From NCBI RefSeq assembly GCF_014873945.1, contig NZ_JADBEC010000001.1, positions 3,613,001 to 3,677,000 of the forward strand: DNA of 64,000 nucleotides. The letters run 5' to 3'. Within the stretch, counting starts at the first letter, position 1; each line of letters starts with the position of its first letter. Below are positions 33,168-41,841 of the stretch, piece by piece. Position numbers and translations under genes: made by a program. Below the pieces are notes generated by a model. It was given only the letters and a program-made list of their open reading frames with translations, was not told the origin of the DNA and did not search any database. The stretch is from Rhizobium viscosum. GTDB lineage: Bacteria > Pseudomonadota > Alphaproteobacteria > Rhizobiales > Rhizobiaceae.

Positions 33168-34100
33168 TTGACTTCCATATCAGCCGCAATGCGCGCCGCC
33201 ACCGATGCGGCGGAGGCTTTGACCGTCGAGGCCATTGTGGAAAATCGCCTTTACGGGCTCGCCTTGAAGGATGCTGCGCTGAAGCTCATTGCCATGCACG
33301 ATGCCGCGCCCCGTATCGTGCGCTATACCGCAGACATGAAACGGTGGTTGCTGACGCAGTCAATTCTGGCTTTTCATTTTCAGCGTGTCACGTCACCATC
33401 TCATCCGGGCCTTACGGCCGCTAACCTGAAGGCCCTCATCGCAGACAGTGGCATTGCCTCCAAGAACACGGCATTCGCACATCTGGCGGAGATGCGTAAT
33501 TACGGTCTCCTAGTCGATGTTCATGAACGCGCGGACAAGCGGGTTCGTCCGCTCAGAATTTCCGAAACTGCCGAAACCTTGATCCGCGAATGGTTCGACG
33601 AACATTTGAAATCACTCGACACGCTCGATGGAGGTACCCGATCCCTACGGTCATCGGCCGATCGGCGTTTGCTCTGGTATGCGCAGCCAAGGATGTCGGA
33701 GAGCCTCTTTCACGACCCGAACTGGGCCAGCCCTTCGCAAAGCGTGGACACATTCGTTCGAACCGCTTCCGGCAGCAACATCCTGCACGACCTGATGTCT
33801 CGATTGCCGCCGGAAAAGGAGCTGGAAACGCGCATGTCTATCGGGCCTTTGCGCATCGGAGAATTCTCCAGGCGCTACGCCATCTCCCGAACCCACGCGC
33901 GGCGCCTTTTCGAGCGTGCCCAGGTGCTTGAGATTTGTGGATGGGACGCTTCCGGCGACCGCGGTGATTTCTGGCTCGCAGCAGAACTGATCCGTGACTA
34001 TCGACACTGGCAGGCGGTCAAGTTTGCGGCCATCGACGAAGCGTTTGAATGGGCCTGCTCTCATGTTCCCGAGCCGACGAATGAGCAACGAGAGGGTTAA
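33168..34100 (+). CDS. Putative DNA-binding protein with two helix-turn-helix regions
   Basis: A 310-residue protein of no recognised family. Region one (about residues 80-130: LTAANLKALIADSGIASKNTAFAHLAEMRNYGLL) has the shape of a MarR-like winged helix. Region two (about 230-262: RIGEFSRRYAISRTHARRLFERAQVL) is a plausible helix-turn-helix. The start is TTG, supported by GGAGAG just before it; an ATG seven codons in is the alternative. It closes the inserted segment that carries the sensor kinase and may be the transcriptional end of that module. Confidence 0.6.
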   Translation: MTSISAAMRAATDAAEALTVEAIVENRLYGLALKDAALKLIAMHDAAPRIVRYTADMKRWLLTQSILAFHFQRVTSPSHPGLTAANLKALIADSGIASKNTAFAHLAEMRNYGLLVDVHERADKRVRPLRISETAETLIREWFDEHLKSLDTLDGGTRSLRSSADRRLLWYAQPRMSESLFHDPNWASPSQSVDTFVRTASGSNILHDLMSRLPPEKELETRMSIGPLRIGEFSRRYAISRTHARRLFERAQVLEICGWDASGDRGDFWLAAELIRDYRHWQAVKFAAIDEAFEWACSHVPEPTNEQREG

Positions 34101-34108
34101 GATCCTGG

Positions 34109-34194
34109 GTGCGTGCAAGATGCCCCTCCTGCGCGGGTTGGAGCGGATGGTGCAGGATCGTTTTGCGATCTGCGCGACGAAGCCGCCCGCTTAA
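34109..34194 (+). pseudogene. Duplicated 3' end of the methyltransferase gene
   Basis: The last 26 codons of the gene at 28039-28830 recur here in frame to a stop (KMPLLRGLERMVQDRFAICA), with four base changes in the 79 aligned bases 34115-34193. There is no start of its own. The stop overlaps the GST stop by four bases from the other strand. It is the right copy of the direct repeat that brackets the sensory module, and probably the original methyltransferase end. Confidence 0.8.
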
Positions 34195-34826
34195 GCCTTC
34201 ACGAGCCCTTCGGCCCGAAGCGCCTTTTGAACGGAGGGGCGAGATTGCACCCGCTCGTACCAGGCTTGCAGATTCGACAAGCCGTCGAAGTGGATATCTG
34301 CCCTGTAGTAGGAGGTCAGCCATGGCGCCTGTCCCCAGCCGGTAAGGGCGAAGAGATAGGCATCGGCAACTGTGAAGTTCTCACCTGATATATAGGGGCG
34401 GGTGGCGAGTTCCGCGTCGATATGGGCGTAGCGCTTTTCGAGCTTCGGTTTCGCCGTCTCGACATAGGGGCCGGCAAGCCGCGCATAGAGCAGGGGAATG
34501 AAACCCTTGTGGATTTCCGAGGACAGGAAGTTCAGCCATTGCTGCAGCCGGTAACGCTCCATCGTGCCATTGGCCGGCGCCAGCTTCAGTTCCGGTTTCA
34601 GATCCGCGAGGTATTGGACGATCGCCGGGCCTTCGGTGAGAACAGTACCGTCATCGAGCTCGAGGGCGGGAACATATCCCAGTGGATTGACCGCTTCGAA
34701 ATCCTCGCCATCGCCGAATGTGTGCTTCCTGTTGTCGACTGGTACGAGCTCGACATCGATGCCGAGTTCGTTGAGTACGATATGCGGCGAGAGCGAGCAG
34801 GCGGCCGCAAGATAATATAATTTCAT
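34191..34826 (-). CDS. Glutathione S-transferase
   Basis: A 211-residue GST. The thioredoxin-like N-terminal domain shows KLYYLAAACSLSPHIVLNELG (Ser/Cys active-site area near residues 10-12, beta-class-like), NPLGYVPALELDDG with the cis-Pro near 53 and TEGPAIVQYLADL. The helical C-terminal domain contains FTVADAYLFALTGW near 155. It conjugates or reduces small electrophiles with glutathione in the cytoplasm. It is divergent from an HxlR-type regulator, its probable controller. Confidence 0.92.
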   Translation of the reverse strand: MKLYYLAAACSLSPHIVLNELGIDVELVPVDNRKHTFGDGEDFEAVNPLGYVPALELDDGTVLTEGPAIVQYLADLKPELKLAPANGTMERYRLQQWLNFLSSEIHKGFIPLLYARLAGPYVETAKPKLEKRYAHIDAELATRPYISGENFTVADAYLFALTGWGQAPWLTSYYRADIHFDGLSNLQAWYERVQSRPSVQKALRAEGLVKA

Positions 34827-34920
34827 GGTTTTCCCTTTTCGATGTCTACCAGGATTCTGGTTCGCGGCCAATCTAGAAAGGGCGGGATATTTTTTGAAGA
34901 AGGCACTATATTGTGGTGTA

Positions 34921-34937
34921 GGTACATATTTTATACC
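34921..34937. promoter_or_regulatory. Candidate operator GGTA-N9-TACC
   Basis: An imperfect dyad in the A/T-rich gap between the GST gene and the HxlR gene. HxlR regulators bind such short palindromes near their own start. It sits 15 bases before the TTG start of the regulator. Confidence 0.45.
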
Positions 34938-34952
34938 GGGAGGATAGCCCAC

Positions 34953-35285
34953 TTGAAAGAAAGCGTGACCAACTGCACCGTCGAGGAGGCGATGCGGCTG
35001 CTCGGCGGTCGATGGCGACTGTTGATCGTCTATTTCCTGCTCGACGGCCCCAGGCGCTTTAACGAGCTGCGCCGCTGCGTTCCCGGTATTTCGCAGCGCA
35101 TGCTGACCCTGGATCTGCGTGCTCTGGAAGAGGCAGGGCTGATCAAACGCACGGTGTTTCCGACAGTGCCGGTGACGGTGGAATATCAGTTGACCGAGGA
35201 TGGTAAGCGGCTCGTTCCCGTCGTCAAGGTGATGCAGGAATTCGGGAAATGGCTGCTGGAGCGGGAGGAAGGCGAGGCTCCGTAG
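34953..35285 (+). CDS. HxlR-family regulator
   Basis: A 110-residue winged-helix regulator: NCTVEEAMRLLGGRWRLLIV at the start, FNELRRCVPGISQRMLTLDLRALE for the recognition helix and wing, and VEYQLTEDGKRLVPVV. The size is that of the family. TTG at 34953 was chosen because GGAGG lies eight bases before it; the frame extends 37 codons upstream without family resemblance. The Cys near the start (NC) is the residue used by redox- or electrophile-sensing members, which would suit control of the divergent GST gene. Confidence 0.8.
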   Translation: MKESVTNCTVEEAMRLLGGRWRLLIVYFLLDGPRRFNELRRCVPGISQRMLTLDLRALEEAGLIKRTVFPTVPVTVEYQLTEDGKRLVPVVKVMQEFGKWLLEREEGEAP

Positions 35286-35327
35286 AGGTCGCAGGTTGTG
35301 GCGTAGGCGCTGGCTCTGGTTTGGGCG

Positions 35328-37196
35328 CTATTCCGATCCTATCTCCTCGATCTCTTCGGGAATAAACCCACCCGTCTGGCGCCTCCACAGCCGGGCAAAC
35401 AGCCCGTCACTTTCGATCAGTTCCTCCGGGCGGCCCTCCTCGATGATGCGGCCGTGGTCGAGCACGACGATGCGGTCCATGCTTGAGATGGTCGACAGGC
35501 GGTGGGCGATGGCGATGACGGTTTTGCCTTCCATCACGAGGTTCAGCCGCTCCTGGATGGCGGCTTCGGATTCGCTGTCGAGAGCCGAGGTTGCCTCGTC
35601 GAGCACCAGGATCGGGGCGTTCTTCAAGAGCACGCGGGCAATAGCGACGCGCTGGCGCTGGCCACCCGAGAGCTTAATGCCACGGTCGCCGACATAGGCC
35701 TCGTAGCCCTTGCGGCCTTCGCTGTCAGCGAGATCGGCGATGAAGGCATCGGCGCTCGCCATCCTTGCCACGCTCTCTATCTCCTCCTGCGTTGCCTCCG
35801 GCCGTCCGTAGCGGATGTTGTCGCCGACCGAACGGTGCAGCAGTGCGACATCCTGCGCGATGACGCCGATGGCGCGGCGAAGGCTCGACTGGGTGACCGA
35901 GCGGATATCCTTGTTGTCGATGAGGATCGCGCCGTCCTTGATGTCGTAGAAGCGCAGGAGCAGGTTGGCGAGCGTCGTTTTGCCGGCACCCGAGAGGCCG
36001 ACGAGGCCAACTTTTTCGCCGGGACGGACGGTCAATGACAGGTTGTCGATGACGGGCTTGCGGGATTTGTAGGCGAAACGAACGTCCTCGAAACGGATTT
36101 CGCCGTTCGGAACGACAAGGTCCTGCGCATCCGGCCGGTCGGTGATGGTGGGCGGTGTCGTCATGACCGGCATGGCGTCCTTGATGGTGCCGATCGCCTG
36201 GAAAATCTGCTGGCCCATCTGCAGGAATGTAAATGTGTGACCGGACAGCCGGTTGAGAACATAAACGGCGGCAGTGAATTCGCCGATCGTGACGAAACCA
36301 TCAACGAGCCCGGTAAAGCCGATCGACAGGATGGCCAGCCAGTGCGTCACGTTGAGGACGACGACGATAACCTCTGCGGTCCGATAGATACGCTGTTCGC
36401 TTTGCTGGGCCTTGATCGCCTTGCCGATGATGCCGCGGATAGTGCCCGCCTCGCTATCTTCGGCGGCGAATTGTTTCACCGTCTGCATATTGGCGTAGAG
36501 ATCGGTAATGGCGCCGGAAATCAGGCTGCGCCGCTTGGCGGAGCGGCGTGCTCGTTCGGTGAATACAGGCGCCAGCTTGACGGCGAGCAGCACGTTGAGC
36601 GTGATCCATACGATGGCCGGCAGGGCAAGCTGCCAGGAAAGTGCGCTCAAGAGGATGACGGAGCCGACCATCTGCATGATGAAGCGCGGGATGGACTGGA
36701 AGGCCGACATAACCTGCTGCTGGACGGCGGACGCCACCTGCTGCAGGCGCGAGGCGACCTGGCCGGCATAGAGATCGTGGAAGAAGGCGAGATCCTGCCG
36801 CTCCACCGCTCTGTGACCCTGCCACTGGATGGCGGCCGGCATGCCGATACCGAGCGTGTGCGAGTTCAGCGTATTGACGAGGAAGGAGCCAATCGGGATG
36901 GCGGGGAAAAGCATCAGGCCGAGGAAGATCAGCAGCGACCGGTCATTGTGCAGGAAGGCGGCGGCCCCCTGCTGCGTGACGCCATCGACGATGACCGACA
37001 GGCCCCAGACGATCGTCAGATTCATGGCCTCGATCGCCATGGTGCAAAGGGCGAGCGTGATCAGGATGCCGCGAAACATCGAGATGAAATGCAGGAGCAC
37101 CGTCACCGGCCCCTTCGACGGCAGCGGCCGGTAGGGGATATCGAGCGGCCGGATCAGGCTTTCAAAAGGGCGATAGATCGCATCTGAAATCGACAT
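35328..37196 (-). CDS. ABC exporter, fused membrane and ATPase domains
   Basis: A 622-residue half-transporter: six membrane helices in residues about 30-340, then an ATPase domain with Walker A GLSGAGKTTL near 405, signature LSGGQRQRVAIA near 510 and Walker B PILVLDEATSALD near 530. The Q-loop region and the switch His (IAHRLST) are normal. This is the MsbA/multidrug exporter type, working as a homodimer in the inner membrane. Substrate unknown. It stands alone, ending 42 bases past the HxlR stop on the other strand. Confidence 0.92.
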   Translation of the reverse strand: MSISDAIYRPFESLIRPLDIPYRPLPSKGPVTVLLHFISMFRGILITLALCTMAIEAMNLTIVWGLSVIVDGVTQQGAAAFLHNDRSLLIFLGLMLFPAIPIGSFLVNTLNSHTLGIGMPAAIQWQGHRAVERQDLAFFHDLYAGQVASRLQQVASAVQQQVMSAFQSIPRFIMQMVGSVILLSALSWQLALPAIVWITLNVLLAVKLAPVFTERARRSAKRRSLISGAITDLYANMQTVKQFAAEDSEAGTIRGIIGKAIKAQQSEQRIYRTAEVIVVVLNVTHWLAILSIGFTGLVDGFVTIGEFTAAVYVLNRLSGHTFTFLQMGQQIFQAIGTIKDAMPVMTTPPTITDRPDAQDLVVPNGEIRFEDVRFAYKSRKPVIDNLSLTVRPGEKVGLVGLSGAGKTTLANLLLRFYDIKDGAILIDNKDIRSVTQSSLRRAIGVIAQDVALLHRSVGDNIRYGRPEATQEEIESVARMASADAFIADLADSEGRKGYEAYVGDRGIKLSGGQRQRVAIARVLLKNAPILVLDEATSALDSESEAAIQERLNLVMEGKTVIAIAHRLSTISSMDRIVVLDHGRIIEEGRPEELIESDGLFARLWRRQTGGFIPEEIEEIGSE

Positions 37197-37330
37197 GATC
37201 GACTTAGACCTCTTTGGTGCAGCATCTGGTGAGAAGCGGGCGTATCAGGCGACGCGGGCCGCATGGAATCACCTTCCGGCTGCAATCTCAATTAGAAATT
37301 TTGAAAATCTTTCGAGATCAAGGGCGAGTA

Positions 37331-37750
37331 TCAGCTCGACTGCCTGATAGTGCTGCCCTGCTGAAAATGCTCGCCGACACCCTCGATCTGCACCCAATGG
37401 TGTTTCGACTGCTCGAAGATCGATTTGGCGGGAGCCGGAAATTGGCTCATGCCGGTCATCGTTCCGAGCGCCACGCCGATCATGGAGGGCAGGTTGTCGG
37501 CCTTCCAGTAGACCGACGAGCCGCAGTTTTCGCAGAAATAGGAATGCACCTTTCCACCGCTCGCCGCAGCGCGCGTGTACTGCCTGGCCGTTCCGAAGAC
37601 GCTGACGGCTTCGGCCGGATAGAAGGCGCCGGCGCCAAAGGGGGCGCCTGTCCGTCTCTGGCATTCGATGCAGTGACAGGCGATCACCGCACTTGGTTTA
37701 TCCGGCAGCGCCAATTTGAGCGCGCCGCAGCTGCATCGGGCTTCGGCCAT
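37331..37750 (-). CDS. GFA-family (glutathione-dependent formaldehyde-activating-like) protein
   Basis: A 139-residue zinc protein of the GFA/CENP-V fold. Zinc ligands: RCSCGALKL, ACHCIECQRRTGAPFG and SYFCENCGSSVYW. The family activates formaldehyde or has unknown roles; only a few members are tested. AGGAG sits seven bases before this ATG, which overrules the longer open frame to 37846. A second GFA gene is at 63029-63430. Confidence 0.87.
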   Translation of the reverse strand: MAEARCSCGALKLALPDKPSAVIACHCIECQRRTGAPFGAGAFYPAEAVSVFGTARQYTRAAASGGKVHSYFCENCGSSVYWKADNLPSMIGVALGTMTGMSQFPAPAKSIFEQSKHHWVQIEGVGEHFQQGSTIRQSS

Positions 37751-37903
37751 CGGAATACTCCTGTTTCGCGAGAGTGGGGGAAGATTTCGGGATTTGCGGG
37801 AAGATGCCGGGGGGAACCGAATTCGCTCGCCTCGAAATGACGGCACGTGCCATCAGCGGCGGCATTTTTCCGGAAGTGCCATGAGCGAGAGACCAAGCCG
37901 AAT

Positions 37904-37932
37904 AAGCCGATAACAGGCCATGTTATCGGCTT
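37904..37932. other. Strong hairpin with a competing pairing
   Basis: Perfect 11-base arms at 37904-37914 and 37922-37932 with a seven-base loop. A word CCAAGCCG at 37893-37900 can also pair with CGGCTTGG at 37927-37934, so two structures compete. No T run follows on either strand. It sits between the VOC gene and the GFA gene, both on the minus strand. Confidence 0.45.
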
Positions 37933-38026
37933 GGAAAGCCGATGCCTGTGGAACAGGCCTCGGCTATTGTTCGAGGGATCGGACCTGTCGGCCGTTCCGT
38001 GATCCTACTCTTGCAAGATCGCCACC

Positions 38027-38500
38027 TCAACCACGGCGAGCTGCTTCTATTGCGGCGACGTCGATCTTGCGCATGGTCATCATCGCGTCGAAAGCGCGCT
38101 TTGCCTCGGCCCCGCCGGCCTGCATCGCTTCCATCAGGACGCGCGGGGTGATCTGCCAGGAGACGCCCCATTTGTCCTTGCACCAGCCGCATTCGCTTTC
38201 CTGGCCGCCATTGTTGACGATCGCATTCCAGTAGCGGTCAGTCTCTTCCTGATTTTCCGTCGAGATCTGGAACGAGAAGGCCTCGCTGTGCTTGATCGAG
38301 GGGCCGCCATTGAGCCCGATGCAGGGAATGCCGGCAACCGTGAATTCCACGACCAGTACGTCTCCCTGCTGGCCCGACGGATAGTCACCGGGGGCGCGGT
38401 GGATGGCGCCGACCTTGCTGTCCGGAAAGACCCCGGCGTAAAAGCGGGCGGCTTCTTCGGCGTGTTTGTCGTACCAGACGCAGATCGTGTTCTTGTGCAT
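38027..38500 (-). CDS. VOC-family protein (PhnB/3-demethylubiquinone methyltransferase-like fold)
   Basis: A 157-residue VOC protein of the PhnB-like subgroup: CVWYDKHAEEAARFYAGVFPDSKV opens it; VEFTVAGIPCIGLNGGP and AFSFQISTENQEETDRYW follow; then CGWCKDKWGVSWQITPRVL closes the second unit. Despite the common annotation as a methyltransferase, this branch has no known activity. The end AAIEAARRG is typical of rhizobial members. It is upstream of the GFA gene with a 276-base gap holding a hairpin. Confidence 0.85.
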   Translation of the reverse strand: MHKNTICVWYDKHAEEAARFYAGVFPDSKVGAIHRAPGDYPSGQQGDVLVVEFTVAGIPCIGLNGGPSIKHSEAFSFQISTENQEETDRYWNAIVNNGGQESECGWCKDKWGVSWQITPRVLMEAMQAGGAEAKRAFDAMMTMRKIDVAAIEAARRG

Positions 38501-38596
38501 GGGGCGCTCCTCTTTTGTTTTCTCCCTGATGGCAGAGACATAAGAGGCAGGCCGGTTTTCTCCAGCCCCGGTGCGTCATTTAAAACCCGGCGGCCG

Positions 38597-38806
38597 CTAG
38601 CCCCAGAACCATGACTTGTTGACCTCGGTCCTCGCCTCCGAAGGGCTGACGCCGATATCGCGGAGCTGATCGTCGGACAGTCCGGAAAGGACCAGCCGCT
38701 CCCGGCGCTTGCTGAAATAGAGGTTGAGGCGCATCACGCAGCGCCTGACAAAGCCGCCGCTCGGGGCGCGATCCCTTGTCGTCAGTAATTCCACATCCGT
38801 TGTCAT
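38597..38806 (-). CDS. DUF1127 small basic protein
   Basis: A 69-residue protein ending in the DUF1127 motif: RRERLVLSGLSDDQLRDIGVSPSEA. Small DUF1127 proteins in Agrobacterium-type bacteria bind RNA and affect phosphate, carbon and motility traits. The start has GGAG eight bases before it. It is divergent from the LysR gene at 38906, which may control it. Confidence 0.85.
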   Translation of the reverse strand: MTTDVELLTTRDRAPSGGFVRRCVMRLNLYFSKRRERLVLSGLSDDQLRDIGVSPSEARTEVNKSWFWG

Positions 38807-38905
38807 CGGGCATCTCCAGCATTCGTCTCGGACGCCTCAAAATGCACTGGCACATGCATGCAAGGAAGTTTATGGTTTTTATACAATCCATAAGGAATTC
38901 TTTTG

Positions 38906-39892
38906 ATGCTGAATCTCGACCAGCTTGCCGCCTTCGTCAGCGTCGTCGATCTCGGCAGTTTCACCGCTGCGGCCGAAAGGGCAGGGCTGACGCAGCCGGC
39001 CGTCAGCCTGCAGGTCAAGCTTCTGGAGCAGAGGATGGGAGTTCGGCTGATCGAACGCGTCGGCCGCCGGGCGCAGCCGTCTGCGGCGGGTGTCGAACTG
39101 CTGGCCCATGCGCGCCGGATCCTTGGCGAATGCGCGGTGGCCGAGGAGGCGATGGCGCCCTATAAGGAGGGCGCGGTGGGCCGCGTGCGGATCGGCAGCG
39201 GCGGCACGGCTTCGATCCACCTGCTGCCGCGGGCAATCGCTGCTGCCAAGAAGCGCATGCCGGGCCTGGAAATCCTGGTTCGAGTCGGCAATACCGATGA
39301 GATGGTGCGCGATCTCGAAACCAATGCGCTGGATATCGCCGTCGTGACGTTGCCGGCATCCGGCCGCTCTATCGAGATCGAGCCCTTTTACGAGGATGAG
39401 CTTGTCGCCGTGGCGCCCAACGGAAGCACGATGCCGGAGGGTGGCCCGGCGCCTGATTTCTTCAAGGACAAGGTCATGATGCTCTATGAGGGCGGCAATA
39501 CGCGCCGCGCCATCGACGAATGGTTCGAGACCGCCGGCATCAGGAGCCAGCCCACCATGGAGTTCGGCAGCGTCGAGGCGATCAAGGAGCTGGTCGCTGC
39601 GGGGCTCGGATGGTCCGTACTCCCCGGGCTTGCCCTGAAGCGCGACCGGGGCCGGTTCGTGACGTCACCCGTTCAGCCGCCGCTCGTGCGCCAGCTCGGC
39701 ATGGTCATCCGGCGCGACAAACATCTGACGCGGGGGCTGCGTGAGGTGATGAAGTGCCTTCGCGCATTTGAAAATTTAACAAGACCTCCGGTTGAAAACG
39801 ATCATTGCCGGGCCAGTTCCGTTGGTAGAATGCCACAGCCACATAATCTTTCTTCTCCACTCCTCCAGCCGATGGGCAACAAGTCACGATAG
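38906..39892 (+). CDS. LysR-family regulator with an unusual tail
   Basis: A 328-residue LysR regulator. The DNA-binding part is NLDQLAAFVSVVDLGSFTAA... and LTQPAVSLQVKLLEQRMGVRL (residues 1-60); the effector domain starts VGRVRIGSGGTASIHLLP near 93. The normal end would be near residue 288 (CLRAFENL). The last 40 residues are atypical in composition, and the DNA there turns lower in GC, just before the HipA-like cassette. The native C-terminus may have been replaced at that junction. The ATG follows AAGGA. Confidence 0.82.
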   Translation: MLNLDQLAAFVSVVDLGSFTAAAERAGLTQPAVSLQVKLLEQRMGVRLIERVGRRAQPSAAGVELLAHARRILGECAVAEEAMAPYKEGAVGRVRIGSGGTASIHLLPRAIAAAKKRMPGLEILVRVGNTDEMVRDLETNALDIAVVTLPASGRSIEIEPFYEDELVAVAPNGSTMPEGGPAPDFFKDKVMMLYEGGNTRRAIDEWFETAGIRSQPTMEFGSVEAIKELVAAGLGWSVLPGLALKRDRGRFVTSPVQPPLVRQLGMVIRRDKHLTRGLREVMKCLRAFENLTRPPVENDHCRASSVGRMPQPHNLSSPLLQPMGNKSR

Positions 39893-40016
39893 TAAAGCAT
39901 CCGCTCGGTGCCGTAGATTGCAGCAAGGATTAGCCGAGGAAGGCGCACGGACCGGAGAAACAACGGTCGGTGGCGGTTATTAAACATCGTCGTGATCGCC
40001 TATTCAGCGCGCTACA

Positions 40017-40808
40017 TCATCCCGTCGCGCGCTGAAACGATTTCGATGAATCTAGAGCACTGAGCACTTCCTCTACCTTGAGGGCGCTAATTAGTTCGTG
40101 CTCAGGGCTGCTACATGGGACAAATTGCTCTGGCCAAGAACATGCAGCCTCGCAGAGAAGTCGAAATTGTGCAGGAGCATCGTGATTAACCTGCTTGACA
40201 GCAATCGTCATTTCTAAGGATGGATTATCTGAAAGTACTTTTACGTCTGGTGAGATGTAACGCGGGCAATAACCGACGATTACCACGGGATCCGCCGTTC
40301 TGAGACAAACAGCATTTGGGTCAAACGGATTCAGCACATCGTGCATCGGATATAGTGAATCCCCATGCTTCAGAGAAACAACACGCTCGGCAGCCATCGA
40401 CGGGAGGTGGCTGATGCCGTGGCTGAAAAATACAGAACGAAATTTGCCGTCCGTGCCTTTCTCGGGCACCGGAAAAACTTGAAAGCCGTCTGTAGCTCGA
40501 ATGCCACCAATCCGTGCCATAAGGCCCAATGGATCGGTATCTTTTTTGAGCCCCGCCCACTCCAAATACCGACTGTATTCCGGGCGTCTCTCATTCATCA
40601 CGCGGTTTGCGAAGATTGGAAAGAGATCGGCGGATACGTATAAGGATGAAAGGTCGCGCATGCCTTCGAAGGGAACGAACGCGTCCGAAATTCTGGCGCC
40701 TTCCGTATAACCGAAAATGTAATTGTTATCGATGTTTACTAGTTTTGCGACAGGGAGCCACCGTCGCGTGTCGGGATCTTGCCAGGTCAAAAAGAAAGCT
40801 CGCATCAT
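40017..40808 (-). CDS. HipS-like/HIRAN-domain protein, partner of the HipA-like kinase
   Basis: A 263-residue protein. The first 125 residues follow the pattern of the small N-terminal HipA domain (HipS): IFGYTEGARIS, LFPIFANRVMNERRPEYSRYL, a dipeptide DPLGLMARIGG and GFQVFP. The second part, about 150-230, has HIRAN features: LNPFDPNAVCLRTADPVVIVGYCPRYISPDV. HIRAN domains bind 3' DNA ends or damaged DNA in SNF2-type proteins. The kinase gene overlaps by four bases, so they are made together. GC is much lower than in the neighbours. The HipS reading is inference from pattern only. Confidence 0.65.
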   Translation of the reverse strand: MMRAFFLTWQDPDTRRWLPVAKLVNIDNNYIFGYTEGARISDAFVPFEGMRDLSSLYVSADLFPIFANRVMNERRPEYSRYLEWAGLKKDTDPLGLMARIGGIRATDGFQVFPVPEKGTDGKFRSVFFSHGISHLPSMAAERVVSLKHGDSLYPMHDVLNPFDPNAVCLRTADPVVIVGYCPRYISPDVKVLSDNPSLEMTIAVKQVNHDAPAQFRLLCEAACSWPEQFVPCSSPEHELISALKVEEVLSALDSSKSFQRATG

Positions 40809-41758
40809 CTTAATCCCAAGAGCTTTTGTTTGTTGATCTCTAACATTGCAATCGCGAACGCGGACGCCTCATTGCTGATTAGCGCAGTCGGAACTCGTTT
40901 AAAAATACCAGAAACATCTGCTTCGCTTACAGCTGAAAGCTTGTCCAACCAAAAGTCCATATTCGATTTCCCTATTGAACACGCGATCTTAAACGCGTTG
41001 ATCGTATAAAGAGGTTGACTGTTGGTTTGTTCCTCATAGAGACCTGATCTTGTTCTGGCTGCGTATGCCTCGACACTATACCGTTTATCTCGGGTTTTTA
41101 AGCGCTCGGCGCGCACTTCGTCGCGAAGTTCTCTTCCCAGACTTGACGCGTGGTCGAACGTGGGAGCCAAACTGACTGTGCGCCTTTCGGGGTTGCGAAC
41201 AAGCCCCCAATTCTCATTGTGGCGATCGCCGTTTCCAATCCACGCATCCAGCATTAGATAACCACTGAAAGTACGAACGCTCAGTTCGGGATCGTCCGTA
41301 GACTTGAGTGCTTCGAGGACTCGACTGACGGTGTGACCGCGATACTTATAACGTGTTCCCTCATTCGTCGGCGGAGCAGGATCCATTAGTTGGTTACCCA
41401 AGATAAGATCACTACCATCCTCGTTCATTTTTGGCGTTAGTACGCCCAACTTGCCTTTGAAACGAGCAAAATCGTAGTGAGCATGGGGCAAGGCGAGAAG
41501 TTGACACAGCTCACAGGCAATTTTTTCCGCCCAGTTCTCTCCTGTCTCCTCTCGGCCAAATTTCAGCAATTGAAGCTTGCCATCACGTTTGAACCAGAAC
41601 TTCTCCTTGGTACCGAGATACTCAATGACCTCAATCTCGCTTTCCACATCAACAATAGGAAAAAAGCTCATACCAGACGAACATCCACACGATGGGTGAC
41701 TGACCTTCCGTATTTGAGTTTTCCCTTGTGAGCAATCAATATGCTGAGTGGCAGCCAC
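40805..41758 (-). CDS. HipA-like serine/threonine kinase (HipT type)
   Basis: A 317-residue kinase without the usual HipA N-terminal subdomain. The ATP Lys is likely in LLKFGREETG (near residue 67), the conserved Glu in WAEKIACEL; the catalytic loop GNGDRHNENWG (near 175) supplies Asp and Asn, and the Mg Asp is in PTFDHASSLG (near 200). HipA-type kinases stop growth by phosphorylating targets such as glutamyl-tRNA synthetase; the antitoxin part is normally HipB or HipS. Here the HipS-like part is encoded separately with HIRAN. GTG is the chosen start with AGAGG before it; ATG at 41671 is an alternative. Confidence 0.78.
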   Translation of the reverse strand: MAATQHIDCSQGKTQIRKVSHPSCGCSSGMSFFPIVDVESEIEVIEYLGTKEKFWFKRDGKLQLLKFGREETGENWAEKIACELCQLLALPHAHYDFARFKGKLGVLTPKMNEDGSDLILGNQLMDPAPPTNEGTRYKYRGHTVSRVLEALKSTDDPELSVRTFSGYLMLDAWIGNGDRHNENWGLVRNPERRTVSLAPTFDHASSLGRELRDEVRAERLKTRDKRYSVEAYAARTRSGLYEEQTNSQPLYTINAFKIACSIGKSNMDFWLDKLSAVSEADVSGIFKRVPTALISNEASAFAIAMLEINKQKLLGLR

Positions 41759-41809
41759 CGGCCTCTAGTGATCGACAGTCCTTTTTGTCTGATATCATCT
41801 AGATTTTAG

Positions 41810-41841
41810 TATCAATACGCTATCAAGGTTGATTGTTGATA
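41810..41841. promoter_or_regulatory. Candidate operator before the HipA-like cassette
   Basis: TATCAA at 41810-41815 and again at 41821-41826, then TTGATA at 41836-41841: one inverted pair with a nine-base spacer plus one extra half-site 11 bases away. The stretch is A/T-rich and lies in the 87 bases between the SDR stop and the kinase start. No binding protein with a clear helix-turn-helix is encoded in the cassette. Confidence 0.4.

Noticed and set aside
33994..34194. Independent 66-residue protein
   Set aside because: Its C-terminal part is the duplicated methyltransferase end and its start lies inside the upstream gene; treated as a gene fragment.
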